From positions 2,923,407 to 2,987,406 of the forward strand of contig NC_019680.1 of assembly GCF_000316685.1 (NCBI RefSeq): a stretch of DNA of 64,000 nucleotides, read 5' to 3'. The stretch comes from Synechococcus sp. PCC 6312. Its GTDB lineage: Bacteria > Cyanobacteriota > Cyanobacteriia > Thermosynechococcales > Thermosynechococcaceae. Position numbers and translations under genes: made by a program. Of this stretch, positions 37,107 to 46,177 are shown one piece after another. The notes under the pieces were generated by a model. The model was not told where the DNA came from and ran no database searches. It saw only the letters and a program-made list of their open reading frames with translations. Each line of letters opens with the position of its first letter. The stretch's first letter is position 1.

Positions 37107-38063
37107 ATGAGACTTGAGACTATGACTATTGCGCCGGTCGAAATTACCCAGGACTTAACTGCCATTCATCGGTCAATTGACCAGAGACGCCTTCAAGAGA
37201 AGATTTTTATTCTCCTTGGTCTTCTTTCAATTCTGTTTGCCTTGCTTGCGCTGACTGCCCTAGTCTTAGATTTATTCTTTCGGGGACTGCCGATCTTAAA
37301 CTGGCGCTTTATTACCTCCCCACCTAGTAGTACTCCTGAAGAAGCTGGAGTCTTAATTGCCTGGGTTGGCACATTATTGGTGATGGTGGTCACGGCCTTG
37401 TTTGCCATTCCGATGGGTGTTGCGGCAGGCATTTACCTAGAAGAATATGCGCCTAAGAACTGGTTTAGTAATTTTATTGAAATTAACATCAGTAACTTGG
37501 CGGGAGTGCCTTCGATCATTTATGGTCTGCTAGCTTTAGGCTTTTTTGTTTATACCCTTAACTTGGGCCAGAGTGTGGCTACGGCAGGGCTGACCTTGGG
37601 CCTACTCATTTTGCCGATTGTGATTGTGACAACACGGGAGTCTTTACGGGCGATTTCCAGCACTATCCGAGAGGCGGCCTATGCAGTGGGAGCTAGCAAA
37701 TGGCAGATGATTGCTGATCATGTTTTACCTTACTCTATGGGCGGGATATTAACAGGGATCATTGTCGGTATTTCCCGCGCCATTGGTGAGACGGCTCCCC
37801 TAATTACAATTGGAGCCTTAACGTTTATTACCTTTTTGCCAGATTCTCCACTCAAGCCAGAATTTCCATTTATTTCTTTCGCTTGGTTGCAATCTCCGTT
37901 TACAGTTTTGCCAATCCAAATGTTTAACTGGGTGTCCCGTCCCCAAGAGGCGTTTCAAGTCAATGCAGCGGCAGCGGGGATTATTTTGTTGGTGTTAACG
38001 CTGGGTGTCAATGGCCTGGCAATCTATTTACGTTATCGGTTTCGGAAAGGTATCAAATGGTAA
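37107..38063 (+). CDS. pstA: Phosphate ABC transporter permease PstA
   Basis: A 318-residue permease, partner of PstC. Its membrane segments include [20 protein letters not shown] and [20 protein letters not shown]. The cytoplasmic loop for PstB contact is [20 protein letters not shown], then [18 protein letters not shown] 37107 is used; ATG 37122 (MTIAPVEIT) is an alternative. The stop codon overlaps the pstB start (ATGGTAA at 38057-38063). Confidence 0.94.
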   Translation: MRLETMTIAPVEITQDLTAIHRSIDQRRLQEKIFILLGLLSILFALLALTALVLDLFFRGLPILNWRFITSPPSSTPEEAGVLIAWVGTLLVMVVTALFAIPMGVAAGIYLEEYAPKNWFSNFIEINISNLAGVPSIIYGLLALGFFVYTLNLGQSVATAGLTLGLLILPIVIVTTRESLRAISSTIREAAYAVGASKWQMIADHVLPYSMGGILTGIIVGISRAIGETAPLITIGALTFITFLPDSPLKPEFPFISFAWLQSPFTVLPIQMFNWVSRPQEAFQVNAAAAGIILLVLTLGVNGLAIYLRYRFRKGIKW

Positions 38064-38860
38064 ACAATTCCTCTGCTCAATCTGCTGGCTCCCAGGCCCC
38101 GTCCCTGCCGTTAAAAGCGGAAGTCCAAGGCTTGAATTTTTACTATGGTGCTAAACAGGCCCTCAAAAACATTAATTTGCTGGTTTATGAAAAGAAAGTG
38201 ACCGCTTTGATTGGCCCTTCCGGCTGTGGCAAGACAACCCTCTTGCGGTGCTTTAACCGGATGCATGATCTCTATCCAGGCAATCGTTATGAAGGCTGTA
38301 TTACTCTGACCAGTGATCAATCTAATTTGTTGAAAGCAGATCCGATTGAAGTACGGATGCGGATCGGGATGGTCTTTCAGAAACCTAATCCATTTCCGAA
38401 ATCGATCTATGAAAATATTGCCTATGGCCTGCGGGTACGGGGAATCAATAAGCGGTCTGTTTTGGATGAAGTGGTGGAGCGCTCTTTAAGGGGGGCAGCA
38501 ATTTGGGATGAGGTTAAGGATCGACTCAATGAAGCAGGCACAGCTCTCTCTGGTGGTCAACAACAACGTCTCTGTATTGCCCGGGCTTTAGCCACAAATC
38601 CAGAAATGATTCTCTTTGATGAACCAACTTCTGCTTTAGACCCAATTGCCACTCTTAGTATTGAAGATCTAATTGGGGAGCTCAAGGATCAAGTGACGAT
38701 TTTGATTGTCACCCACAATATGCAACAGGCTAGTCGGGTATCGGATTATACGGCGTTTATGTATTTGGGTGAGATGGTTGAATATGGACGGACTGAGAAG
38801 ATATTTAATAATCCAGTCCAGCAGCAAACTGCCGATTATGTCAGTGGTCGCTTTGGTTAA
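38057..38860 (+). CDS. pstB: Phosphate ABC transporter ATPase PstB
   Basis: The ATPase subunit that drives phosphate import. The 267-residue protein has Walker [10 protein letters not shown], the Q loop [11 protein letters not shown], the signature [15 protein letters not shown], Walker [14 protein letters not shown] and the switch histidine in VTHNMQQA. The start ATG 38057 overlaps pstA by 7 bp, a tight operon link. No phoU gene follows; about 340 bp without a gene lie downstream, so the operon ends here. Confidence 0.96.
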   Translation: MVNNSSAQSAGSQAPSLPLKAEVQGLNFYYGAKQALKNINLLVYEKKVTALIGPSGCGKTTLLRCFNRMHDLYPGNRYEGCITLTSDQSNLLKADPIEVRMRIGMVFQKPNPFPKSIYENIAYGLRVRGINKRSVLDEVVERSLRGAAIWDEVKDRLNEAGTALSGGQQQRLCIARALATNPEMILFDEPTSALDPIATLSIEDLIGELKDQVTILIVTHNMQQASRVSDYTAFMYLGEMVEYGRTEKIFNNPVQQQTADYVSGRFG

Positions 38861-39202
38861 GGTTAAACTCTCTTTTGCTTAAGCTTGAGCGGAGGGGGTT
38901 GAACTCCTGTGAGAGTGATTTGCTAGACATTTAATATGTTTTTATGCACATTGCAATATTTAAATTTTTCCTTAAAAGTGTTACTTACTTGGGGCTGGTT
39001 AAGGAGAAGATGGTTCTAGAACAGTCCAGATAACGCAATGACTGATAGCTTACATTGCTTGAGTAAACAATAGAATTATTGCGAATTATAAACAGAGATA
39101 TTTTTCTTTAATGACAATGCGTAATAAACCGCTGGAAATGAGTAAATTGAGGTAGTCTAAAAGCATTTCAAAGCCAGTCTTCGGACAATAGGGGGTAATG
39201 AG
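38861..39202. other. Non-coding stretch between pstB and the hydrolase gene
   Basis: About 340 bp, AT-rich, without a supported frame. It must contain the end of the pst transcript and the promoter of the hydrolase. No RNA gene or recognised regulatory box was seen. Confidence 0.35.
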
Positions 39203-40027
39203 ATGGGAACCATAACTACGCAAGATGGTACCGAGATTTATTACAAGGACTGGGGTTCTGGACAACCGATTACCTTCAGTCATGGCTGGCCTTTGAATTC
39301 TGATGCGTGGGAGTCGCAGATGTTTTTTCTGGCTTCTCATGGCTATCGCTGTATTGCCCATGATCGGCGCGGGCATGGTCGTTCTAGTCAACCTTGGCAA
39401 GGCAATGATATGGACACCTATGCTGATGACTTGGCGGAACTGTTCCAGGCTCTTGATCTTCAGGATGCAGTGATGATTGGTCACTCAACGGGTGGGGGAG
39501 AAGTGGCGCGTTTCATTGGCCGGCATGGGACAAGTCGCGTGGCAAAGGCGGTCTTGATGGGTTCTGTAACGCCAATTATGGTCAGGACAGAAGCAAATCC
39601 CGGTGGGCTACCCTTAGAGGTTTTTGATGGGTTTCGTGCTGCTTATTTGGCAAATCGGGCCCAGTTTTTTCTCGATATTGCCAGTGGCCCATTTTTTGGC
39701 TTTAACCGGCCTGGAGCTACGGTTTCCCAGGGGACGATTCAATCGTGGTGGCAACAGGGAATGATGTCAGGCCATAAGAATGCTTACGATTGTATTCAGG
39801 CCTTTTCTGAGACCGATTTTACTGAAGACTTGAAAAAGTTTGATATTCCAACATTGATTATTCACGGTGACGATGATCAGATTGTTCCCCTTGAGGCTTC
39901 TGCCCTATTAGCCGCTAAACTAATTCCCAATGCAATTTTAAAGCTTTACTCTGGAGGTTCCCATAGTTTAGGGGATACGAGTAAAGATCAACTGAATGCC
40001 GACTTATTGGCGTTTGTACAATCGTAA
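39203..40027 (+). CDS. Alpha/beta hydrolase, non-heme chloroperoxidase group
   Basis: A 274-residue alpha/beta hydrolase close to cofactor-free haloperoxidases and esterases. The oxyanion-hole segment is [10 protein letters not shown], the nucleophile elbow is [10 protein letters not shown] with serine, an acid lies near [12 protein letters not shown], and the catalytic histidine is in [10 protein letters not shown]. The N-terminus reads [23 protein letters not shown] 39203 is the family start. Actual activity is likely ester hydrolysis or perhydrolysis; the natural substrate is unknown. It stands alone. Confidence 0.88.
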   Translation: MGTITTQDGTEIYYKDWGSGQPITFSHGWPLNSDAWESQMFFLASHGYRCIAHDRRGHGRSSQPWQGNDMDTYADDLAELFQALDLQDAVMIGHSTGGGEVARFIGRHGTSRVAKAVLMGSVTPIMVRTEANPGGLPLEVFDGFRAAYLANRAQFFLDIASGPFFGFNRPGATVSQGTIQSWWQQGMMSGHKNAYDCIQAFSETDFTEDLKKFDIPTLIIHGDDDQIVPLEASALLAAKLIPNAILKLYSGGSHSLGDTSKDQLNADLLAFVQS

Positions 40028-40501
40028 TCTAGACCATATTAGAGGACAAATTTTGGCTAGGGCCGCTCATTTTGAGAGTCAGCAGAACGGGGTATGGCAT
40101 TGGCGCGACTGATTAGATAAACCATTGGTATGGTTAGTTATTAGTATGAATTTCATGTGCGGGATTTTAATTCCGATGTTAGGAAAAGATAGATTCAACG
40201 ATCAGGAAAAACCCGCCTCCTTCAACTAGTCCAATTTTTCATGTTCGCCCCAGGCCTGGTGGTGGTTGGCAAGTAAAACAAGAGGGAATCCGAAAAACTA
40301 AAAGCCTTTTTAACTCAGAAAGAGGCGACTCAGTTTCAAGCACAAGGATAAGAGCATAAACATAGAAACTCGACAGCGGCAACTCCTGGGGGATAATCCT
40401 CACCTAAGCTGGAGCGGCTCAAATTGTTACGATAAATCCCCAGTCTTTTAGATTTGTGATCTAAATCACTGTCAACAGTTGGTAGTTTGTCAACTTAAGT
40501 C
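40028..40501. other. Non-coding stretch with a DUF2188-like gene remnant
   Basis: About 470 bp without an intact gene between the hydrolase gene and the mobile region. At 40227-40345 the plus strand reads FHVRPRPGGGWQVKQEG and then IRKTKSLFNSE, which resembles DUF2188 proteins; a one-base shift is needed to continue KEATQFQAQG before a stop. It is therefore probably a frameshifted pseudogene, and its start codon is not clear. Confidence 0.4.
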
Positions 40502-41068
40502 TTAAGCGGGCCTAATCCGGTGAACCCAGGCCCCAGGCCGGGCGGGGTCAAACTTCCCAGCCTTGTAGAGATTAAAGCTGTGGCCTGGAGACTGACCCGC
40601 CACGCAGGCCGCATAAATTCCAAGACTAGAGTAGAAACCATCGTAAAAATTGGCCCCCGGCAAGTAACGCCAGGCCGGGAAATCAAACTCGGCCCAAGGG
40701 TCTTTAACTGAAAACCTTACTCCTAGGGTCTTTTGGTCAATTTCCACCGCGTCTAAGCAAATCACGTGACCACTACGGGTAAACCAGCCATGAGTGATTA
40801 GGAACTCCCCGGCCTGGAGCCAAGCTGCCATCTGGTTAATTGAGGCGGCCAGTTCAAAAGAGTAGCGGTTGCCAATGCGGGCCTGGATAAAGTTGCCCAT
40901 ATTGCCAGGACTCCCAGCCAGTCCGCGGGCCACCAACTCAGCCCTAACCGTCCTAATTTTTTCCTTGGGATAGCCTAAAGTCATGGCCACACAGGCAGAT
41001 TGGCAAGTTACGCTGTCCGGCTGCGGGAGATTGGTCGCCTTAACTTTAGTTTCAAAGAGCTTCCGCAT
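40502..41068 (-). CDS. C39-like cysteine peptidase
   Basis: A 188-residue protein that resembles the C39-like peptidase fold. The nucleophile cysteine lies in SVTCQSACVAMTLGYP, the histidine in GWFTRSGHVICLDAV, and an aspartate in VRFSVKDPWAEFD. The arrangement C ... H ... D matches papain-like C39 enzymes, which in bacteria process leader peptides or, in phages, can act on peptidoglycan. No signal peptide is visible. It is the last gene of the minus-strand cluster, where phages often keep endolysins; that role is inference. It follows a one-TM protein by 4 bp. Confidence 0.6.
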   Translation of the reverse strand: MRKLFETKVKATNLPQPDSVTCQSACVAMTLGYPKEKIRTVRAELVARGLAGSPGNMGNFIQARIGNRYSFELAASINQMAAWLQAGEFLITHGWFTRSGHVICLDAVEIDQKTLGVRFSVKDPWAEFDFPAWRYLPGANFYDGFYSSLGIYAACVAGQSPGHSFNLYKAGKFDPARPGAWVHRIRPA

Positions 41069-41072
41069 AGGT

Positions 41073-41318
41073 TCACCGTTTTAACTCTGCAATTAGTTTA
41101 TTTGTGGCCTCAGTGTTGAGCCGAATCGCATCTCCCAGGCTACCCAAACTTTTAGCCAGTTCCGACTTATCGGCCTGGAGATAGGAAACCTGTGGAACAC
41201 AGATCGTGTTGTAAAAAGCCAAAAATCCACCGCCCACACCCGCTAGTCCGGCACAAATAGCCGCAACCGTGGCCGTAGAAAGTCGGACAACAGTAAAGCC
41301 CTCGCGGTCAGTAGTCAT
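41073..41318 (-). CDS. Small one-TM protein, possible holin- or anchor-like
   Basis: An 81-residue protein with one membrane helix (TVAAICAGLAGVGGGFLAFY, about 18-37) and a C-terminal helix (ADKSELAKSLGSLGDAIRLN). The start ATG 41318 is followed by a short polar N-terminus. It lies 4 bp upstream of the C39-like gene and is probably co-translated with it. A holin- or spanin-like part is suggested by order only; the single helix and extended C-terminal helix do not define a known family. Confidence 0.5.
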   Translation of the reverse strand: MTTDREGFTVVRLSTATVAAICAGLAGVGGGFLAFYNTICVPQVSYLQADKSELAKSLGSLGDAIRLNTEATNKLIAELKR

Positions 41319-41380
41319 GGTTTTGGCCCCCAGGCCTGGAAGAACGCAAACAAGTTAAAACAGGGTCAGCCTACCCAAAA

Positions 41381-41803
41381 TTAGATTTTGTAAAGCTTAC
41401 CGTTGGGCCAGCGAAATTCTTTAACCTTTTTGGAATCGTTGAACTTGTTGAAACAGTCCGCCGCCGAGATGCCATAAGGTACTTTTAATTGTCTCCAGAC
41501 CTTAATGTCCTGGTTCTTCTTATTTTTCTTCGTCACCCCAGTCCAGCACCGAATCACCTTATGCCCAACTGTGACCGGCTTAGAATTGCCAGCGAGATAC
41601 TGACGACCCTTGCTATCAGTCGCCACCTTGAGGCCTCCCGCAACAGCTTCATCTGCGGTAGCTTCAGCTAAACCGCAGGCCGTTGCCGCTAACCGGTCAA
41701 CATAGGAGAACGCCTTAACATCCTTCTTCGCCCCATCCACTTTTTTCTTAACCGTGCCCCAAAGGATGAGCATCTTGGAGCCGCGGTCTTTAGTTGCAGC
41801 CAT
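41381..41803 (-). CDS. Hypothetical basic protein of the element
   Basis: A 140-residue lysine-rich protein (KKKVDGAKKDVKAFSYVDRL, then GHKVIRCWTGVTKKNKKNQD). No membrane helix or known domain was recognised. The tail WPNGKLYKI may be conserved. The minus-strand neighbours are separated by short gaps (about 50-60 bp), so it belongs to the element's late-gene-like cluster. It may bind nucleic acid or be structural, but this cannot be decided. Confidence 0.5.
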   Translation of the reverse strand: MAATKDRGSKMLILWGTVKKKVDGAKKDVKAFSYVDRLAATACGLAEATADEAVAGGLKVATDSKGRQYLAGNSKPVTVGHKVIRCWTGVTKKNKKNQDIKVWRQLKVPYGISAADCFNKFNDSKKVKEFRWPNGKLYKI

Positions 41804-41850
41804 AGCCGTTAAATCTCCCTAAAAAAATTGATTTTAGTCAAGTTGCCAGA

Positions 41851-42081
41851 TTAAGGAAGATACTCATCGGCTTCAATCGTCAACTCTCCCCCAGCCCCGG
41901 AAATCATAATCGGTAGAGTCACCCGCAAGCTAACCGTTTGTTCCTCGAAGTCGGGCTGAATGGTGATGTTGTCGGGCCGGTCTTCTTCCGGCACAGCTAA
42001 CTCTGCCAGTTGAGCCACCCGGGCCAGTTCCAGGATTTGACCTTCTAGAGTGGTGGAGGTGGTGATGTGTGCAGCAGCCAT
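41851..42081 (-). CDS. Hypothetical small acidic protein of the element
   Basis: A 76-residue protein without a recognised domain. It has an N-terminal helix (LEGQILELARVAQLAELAVP) and a beta-rich end (EEQTVSLRVTLPIMISGAGG, then ELTIEADEYLP). It resembles, from memory, small proteins found next to similar clusters in filamentous cyanobacteria, which would make this a recurring element gene; not verified. It starts at ATG 42081. Confidence 0.5.
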   Translation of the reverse strand: MAAAHITTSTTLEGQILELARVAQLAELAVPEEDRPDNITIQPDFEEQTVSLRVTLPIMISGAGGELTIEADEYLP

Positions 42082-42205
42082 AAAAGTCTCTCAAATAGAA
42101 CTGCCCCCAGAGTACAAAGTACCGTAACAGGTAACAGACTCTGGCTAGAGTTCAACCGAGAGGGTTAAGGCTCTCAATCAGACGCAGACGTGAAGTCTCG
42201 GTGAC

Positions 42206-42430
42206 TCAATCCTGCAAATTTCCACTGAATTTCTTAATGTGAGGGTGGTCAAAATCACCGAGTCGCCAGAGCAGAAACGTTCGGAGTTCTGAGGGTTTGA
42301 CCGCTTTTTCTCTTAACGCTGTGTCTAGTAATTTGTGTAACAAATAAAAATCAGGGTCAGCGAGGACTCTGATGACTTTGGTTGGTAAAGAACACTTCCC
42401 AGTTTGCCTTCGTGTTGTTGCCCGTGCCAT
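42206..42430 (-). CDS. Hypothetical protein overlapping its upstream neighbour
   Basis: A roughly 74-residue frame that overlaps the 3' end of the 235-aa gene by 74 bp in a different frame. The part beyond the overlap reads as a real protein: VLADPDFYLLHKLLDTALRE, then KAVKPSELRTFLLWRLG. The start is uncertain; ATG 42430 is used, and a start inside or after the overlap is possible. The helix-rich content and its place in the cluster support a gene; function unknown. Confidence 0.4.
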   Translation of the reverse strand: MARATTRRQTGKCSLPTKVIRVLADPDFYLLHKLLDTALREKAVKPSELRTFLLWRLGDFDHPHIKKFSGNLQD

Positions 42431-43064
42431 CGTAAAACACCACCTTATAGGGGTAAACCACAGAAGTATCTCGCCGTTCATCAACCTGGGTAAACGAGAC
42501 TTTGGCCTCTCTCACCCTCGGAACACTGATTCCTTTGACCAAGGCCTTAAAGACGCGTTCCCCCATCTTGGCCGAACCCGCATTGATGAAAATCTTGCTA
42601 TTGTCGGCAAGCCTAACGACCGTGGCCACGTTCCCTTTCTGATAAACCGGGAAATCGTAACCCTTTGTCCCTGATGCCTTGAGTTTCCAATGGGGAATAG
42701 TTAGGGGGTAACTTGGGCCCCAAAACTTGCCGTTTTTGAATTTGCGGTAGATAACGACTAGCTGGGGGACGCTGCCCCATTTGGTTTCATACCATTCAGG
42801 AATCGCCGCAATCCCATCTTTGGCCAGTTGCCCCCTAGACTTGACTAGGACGTAGAATAGCCAAAATCGGAATAGGGCCTTGATTGCGTTGTCGTTGTCC
42901 GTGACGGTACAGGCTGTTTTAAGAGTGCGCTGCCCTTTACTAAGAGCCTTGCCTTCCTCAGTCTTAAAGTGTTGGTTAACCCATTGGTTGTGGAGTTTAA
43001 CTGAGGTTTTTCTGAGATACTCCCAGCTTGCTGGATCAGGTTTAGTGCGATTGAAGTTTGTCAC
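42357..43064 (-). CDS. Hypothetical protein of the element (235 aa)
   Basis: A 235-residue soluble protein without a recognised domain. It starts MTNFNRTKPDPASWEYLRKT and contains a tryptophan- and aromatic-rich middle (FWLFYVLVKSRGQL, YPLTIPHWKLKASG). The start overlaps the 670-aa gene by 4 bp (ATGA), so both are translated together. Lysine and tyrosine rich; perhaps a structural component of the element. It contains no nuclease motif that I could identify. Confidence 0.5.
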   Translation of the reverse strand: MTNFNRTKPDPASWEYLRKTSVKLHNQWVNQHFKTEEGKALSKGQRTLKTACTVTDNDNAIKALFRFWLFYVLVKSRGQLAKDGIAAIPEWYETKWGSVPQLVVIYRKFKNGKFWGPSYPLTIPHWKLKASGTKGYDFPVYQKGNVATVVRLADNSKIFINAGSAKMGERVFKALVKGISVPRVREAKVSFTQVDERRDTSVVYPYKVVFYDGTGNNTKANWEVFFTNQSHQSPR

Positions 43065-45073
43065 AAATCAGTATCCTCTGACTCAGGAATATCTTTAGGA
43101 GTATCCAATCTGGCCAAGTTCTCAGCTTTTTTGTTTAGGAGTTTCTGCGCTTCATCGATAGCTTTATCGAACTCAGTTTTAGCGTTTTCCAAGTCTTTAA
43201 TGGTGTCTTGAGCCGTTTTTACTCCAGTCAAAACCATTTGCATTCCCGACAAAACATCTTCAGCTTGATTTAAGCGTGTGAAGAATTTAGTTGAAAAGTC
43301 TGGATTTGGAAGCTGCCAATTTAGCAAGTCATTATCAACTAAACCAGAGGCTTTTAAGGCGTTACTTAGTTCAGCATTATATTGTGCTGTCATCTCCAGT
43401 CCTTCTGAAATGTCGAGGAGCGCGGATTGAAGATTGGATAGCACGTTAGCAGCAGCTTGATAGGCTCGGTTAGATTGCTGCCAGGCCTGGTTTATAGACT
43501 CTAGAGTCTCTGTGCCGATCAAGCTTTCTAAAAGGTCTTGAGTTCCCTCACCAATAACTGTTGAAATTGACAAAGGTTGTCCATCGTCATCTTTGGGAGT
43601 AAGCCCGACTACACTTAATCCCAAATCAACTACGGCCATCAGCGTACTAACCACGTTAGAAGATAGTTGAGCCGCGTTGTGAAGCGTTACTAGCAACGTT
43701 AAAAGGTTGATTAGTTCCTGGGTTTTTTTGTTCCGCTTCAGGTTCTCTAAAGTCTCTTGAAAATTGCGCCTGACCTCTTGACCGTTTTCGCCAATCTCTC
43801 TGACTTTTTCGCCAATCGTATCTTTGAGGTCGTTTAACCTAGATACCGTATCAGTTACCTTCGTATCTAAGCCAGTGACTTTAAGGTCAAGGTTATTAAG
43901 CCTAGAAATAACTGGAGACAAATCAACCACTTCATCTAACCTAATCACAGTAATTTTAATCTCTCTAATTGCATCGTATAGATATTCTGAGTTACCTGGT
44001 AAAGGTCTAGGGATAGGTCTAAAATCTATTCCAGTTTGAACTAAATCTATAATAGGCTGTAAGGGATTATCAGTTTTAATTACTAATTGCAATAGAGGAG
44101 GTAAATAAGTTCCCCCTTCAGAAAATAGCCATCCTTCAGGAAACGACCATAAAATATCTCTACCGCTAAAATTAGCATCTCTAAAAGGATAGGATATTAA
44201 ATCCTGTTCTATTGTCTGAAAATAGATACTATCTAAGTTAGACTCATAAAATGGATTTATATTAAATTGATAAACAACATCATCTATATAATTTCCTGAA
44301 TAATGTTGTGATTCTATTCTTAAGGTCAAGTCATAACCTGTATTTACTTTTAAGCCTATTATCCTAGCTGTAGTTTCATCTAAATAAATGCCGTCATCTA
44401 TAGGCGGTTCGTTATCATCTTCTCTATTAACTTTTTTTAATAAAAGTTTGCCATTAGTTCTAGATGCTTGTTTGTCTCTATTCTCTGCCTTAATTACTAA
44501 TCTATAAATATCTCTATCTGTTATAAAGGTAACGCTACCTGATAACAATACTTCTGTAAAATCTTCTGAATCTAAACCCTTAAAGAATACCTTGATTAAA
44601 TCTTGTTGCCCCAATAAGGGTGGTTGTACTGACCAATTAAAGGTTATAGAATCGCCTAGATCAAATCTATTCTTATTAACTGTGACGTTTACAATAGGTT
44701 GAAACTGTCTAACTCCGCTATCGTTTCCTAAACCCTGAAAAGGAAAGTTTAAGTTTTTAAGATATTCTGCTAATAGGTCAGGTATTAAGTTACCCACTTT
44801 ATTAATTCTAAGTACTCTAGGACTAAAAGACGGCTTAGGCGTGGGAATATGCCTAGGAGTTATCCCTACAGTATTTAATGGCGGCCTATAAGTCGAATTA
44901 ATGGGTAAAGTTCTATAACCTTGCGGGGTTAAGATTGTTTGATAGCTAGGATTACCTGGAACTGTATTAACACGATTGTAAACGTTAGTAGTTAATACAG
45001 GCTTATTGTAAGAACTATTGCCTATACCTTGCCTTACTACTTGTCTTTGTAACTGTTGCTGTAAAGTTATCAA
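43061..45073 (-). CDS. Large coiled-coil protein of the element (670 aa)
   Basis: A 670-residue protein. An N-terminal stretch of about 110 residues is rich in proline, threonine and tyrosine, followed by beta-rich segments (VNVTVNKNRFDLGDSITFNW, VTFITDRDIYRLVIKAENRD) that look Ig-like, and a long alpha-helical C-terminal half with heptads (LDLKVTGLDTKVTDTVSRLN, then KVREIGENGQEVRRNFQETL). The arrangement, extended N-terminus, beta domain and coiled coil, resembles fibre or baseplate-type proteins, but no phage family was recognised. The gene is AT-rich and its 5' part lacks the CAGGCC motif, unlike its neighbours. It overlaps the 235-aa gene by 4 bp. Confidence 0.55.
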   Translation of the reverse strand: MITLQQQLQRQVVRQGIGNSSYNKPVLTTNVYNRVNTVPGNPSYQTILTPQGYRTLPINSTYRPPLNTVGITPRHIPTPKPSFSPRVLRINKVGNLIPDLLAEYLKNLNFPFQGLGNDSGVRQFQPIVNVTVNKNRFDLGDSITFNWSVQPPLLGQQDLIKVFFKGLDSEDFTEVLLSGSVTFITDRDIYRLVIKAENRDKQASRTNGKLLLKKVNREDDNEPPIDDGIYLDETTARIIGLKVNTGYDLTLRIESQHYSGNYIDDVVYQFNINPFYESNLDSIYFQTIEQDLISYPFRDANFSGRDILWSFPEGWLFSEGGTYLPPLLQLVIKTDNPLQPIIDLVQTGIDFRPIPRPLPGNSEYLYDAIREIKITVIRLDEVVDLSPVISRLNNLDLKVTGLDTKVTDTVSRLNDLKDTIGEKVREIGENGQEVRRNFQETLENLKRNKKTQELINLLTLLVTLHNAAQLSSNVVSTLMAVVDLGLSVVGLTPKDDDGQPLSISTVIGEGTQDLLESLIGTETLESINQAWQQSNRAYQAAANVLSNLQSALLDISEGLEMTAQYNAELSNALKASGLVDNDLLNWQLPNPDFSTKFFTRLNQAEDVLSGMQMVLTGVKTAQDTIKDLENAKTEFDKAIDEAQKLLNKKAENLARLDTPKDIPESEDTDL

Positions 45074-45079
45074 GGCAAT

Positions 45080-45424
45080 TTACCAGTAATTGGGCATGAC
45101 ATATGGTGCATCATTATCTGAAAAAGTATCTAAATTAGATGGACTAAAAATAAAGCTCCCATCTCCATTTGTAGGGATAAACAAAGTGATATACAGGAAA
45201 TTGTTAAAGCCTTGGTTATCTGGCAAAGTAGTAGTTTGCAATTTAGCTGGATAATCTAATACTCCCCCTCCTAAGTCCAGTTTTATATCTTGCTCTCTTA
45301 AGGCACTGATATAGGTGGCAATCATGAGATAGAGAATTATTTCAAATCCATTAGTTAAATTACTTTGCTGATTGCCTTCTATATTGCCCACTAAATAGCT
45401 AGACAAATCTTCGGAAATTTTCAC
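45080..45424 (-). CDS. Hypothetical protein of the element (114 aa)
   Basis: A 114-residue protein, first gene of the minus-strand cluster, ending 6 bp before the 670-aa gene. It contains NGFEIILYLMIATYISALRE and FNNFLYITLFIPTNGDGSFI, beta strands and one hydrophobic helix-like stretch, without a recognised domain. ATG 45424 is preceded by AAAGGAAAT on the minus strand, a good ribosome site. The promoter should lie in the dyad-rich region 45425-45613. Confidence 0.5.
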   Translation of the reverse strand: MKISEDLSSYLVGNIEGNQQSNLTNGFEIILYLMIATYISALREQDIKLDLGGGVLDYPAKLQTTTLPDNQGFNNFLYITLFIPTNGDGSFIFSPSNLDTFSDNDAPYVMPNYW

Positions 45425-45483
45425 GGTTATTTCCTTTGTAATTAGGATTGCTCTTATTTTGGGATAAGTTTTTAAGATTGGGA

Positions 45484-45513
45484 AGTGTCAACTTTTACAT
45501 AAAACTTGACACT
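45484..45513. repeat. Large dyad, AGTGTCAA arms, upstream of the recombinase gene
   Basis: AGTGTCAA-C-TTTT, then ACAT, then AAAA-C-TTGACACT: a 30-bp interrupted palindrome that is perfect except for the central ACAT and one C/C pair. With a second dyad at 45580 sharing the TGTCAA core, it is a candidate binding or crossover site of the adjacent recombinase, or an operator of the divergent genes. Confidence 0.6.
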
Positions 45514-45519
45514 ATTAAA

Positions 45520-45550
45520 AATCCCCTAAGCCTTGACTGGTAAGGGGATT
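45520..45550 (-). terminator. Hairpin AATCCCCT...AGGGGATT, terminator-like on the minus strand
   Basis: Eight-base arms at 45520-45527 and 45543-45550. On the minus strand the stem is followed by a run of T (TTTTTAAT), which fits an intrinsic terminator for minus-strand transcription coming from the right; it may instead be part of the attachment region. Confidence 0.45.
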
Positions 45551-45579
45551 GCTGTGTTAGCTTTAGTTTGAATAAAAAA

Positions 45580-45622
45580 CACTGTCAATATTTTACAATT
45601 TCTAGAAGGTTTCTTGACAGTG
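45580..45622. repeat. Second large dyad, CACTGTCAA/TTGACAGTG arms
   Basis: Perfect 9-bp arms (45580-45588 and 45614-45622) flank 25 bp. The right arm includes the GTG start codon of the recombinase, so binding here could both mark a recombination site and repress the gene. The TGTCAA core is shared with the dyad at 45484-45513. Confidence 0.6.
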
Positions 45623-46177
45623 AAAGTTAATCGCTCAGGCCAAGCTGAACCACTTACAAAAGAACAGTTCCTAACTGTTTTCCGCAGTTTGTCACCACCC
45701 CATCGGTTTATTCTTGCCCTTACTTGGCACTGTGCTGAGAGAGTCGGGGCAGTTTGCAATTTGGAAGTGGCTCACGTTTTCCAGGCCAACGGTAAACCCA
45801 GGCCGACCCTTTTAATTCCAGGCCGGATTAGGAAAGATAAAGTTACCCGTGAAATTCCGGTGACGCGGGGCCTGGGGCAGATTTTAAGGGAGATTACGAT
45901 TCCTGACAGCCCCTGGCTCTTTCCCAGTCAGCTTAATCTAGGCCGACCCATGAACCCCCAGGTTTACTCACGCGCTCTTAAAACTGAGTTCCTTCGTTTA
46001 GGCCTCTCTGGGTATTCGACCCACTCGGCCCGGCGGGGAGCGATCACTCTTCTGTCCCAGGCCGGACTGAACGCTAGGCAAATTCAGAAAATCTCCGGCC
46101 ATGCCTCTCTCAATTCTGTCCAGCTTTACTGTGAGGTTTCCCCGGCTGAGGTTGAGGCTGGGTTGGCTCTACTCTGA
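45620..46177 (+). CDS. Tyrosine recombinase (short phage-type integrase)
   Basis: A 186-residue integrase without the N-terminal arm-binding and core-binding domains of larger integrases. The catalytic set is visible: arginine in WHCAERVGAV, the H-x-x-R of STHSARRGAITLL, and H then Y in GHASLNSVQLYCEV. The catalytic domain alone, about 180 residues, is typical of small tyrosine recombinases. The start GTG 45620 lies within the second dyad; TTG 45614 is an alternative. It overlaps the convergent DUF6788-like gene by 52 bp at the 3' end. It probably integrates or excises the element. Confidence 0.85.
   Translation: MKVNRSGQAEPLTKEQFLTVFRSLSPPHRFILALTWHCAERVGAVCNLEVAHVFQANGKPRPTLLIPGRIRKDKVTREIPVTRGLGQILREITIPDSPWLFPSQLNLGRPMNPQVYSRALKTEFLRLGLSGYSTHSARRGAITLLSQAGLNARQIQKISGHASLNSVQLYCEVSPAEVEAGLALL

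Noticed and set aside
39086-39484. 132-aa minus-strand frame
   Set aside because: Mostly antisense to the alpha/beta hydrolase gene; shadow.
45520-45550. The AATCCCCT hairpin as attachment core
   Set aside because: A T run on the minus strand fits a terminator better, and no second copy was found at the element edge.
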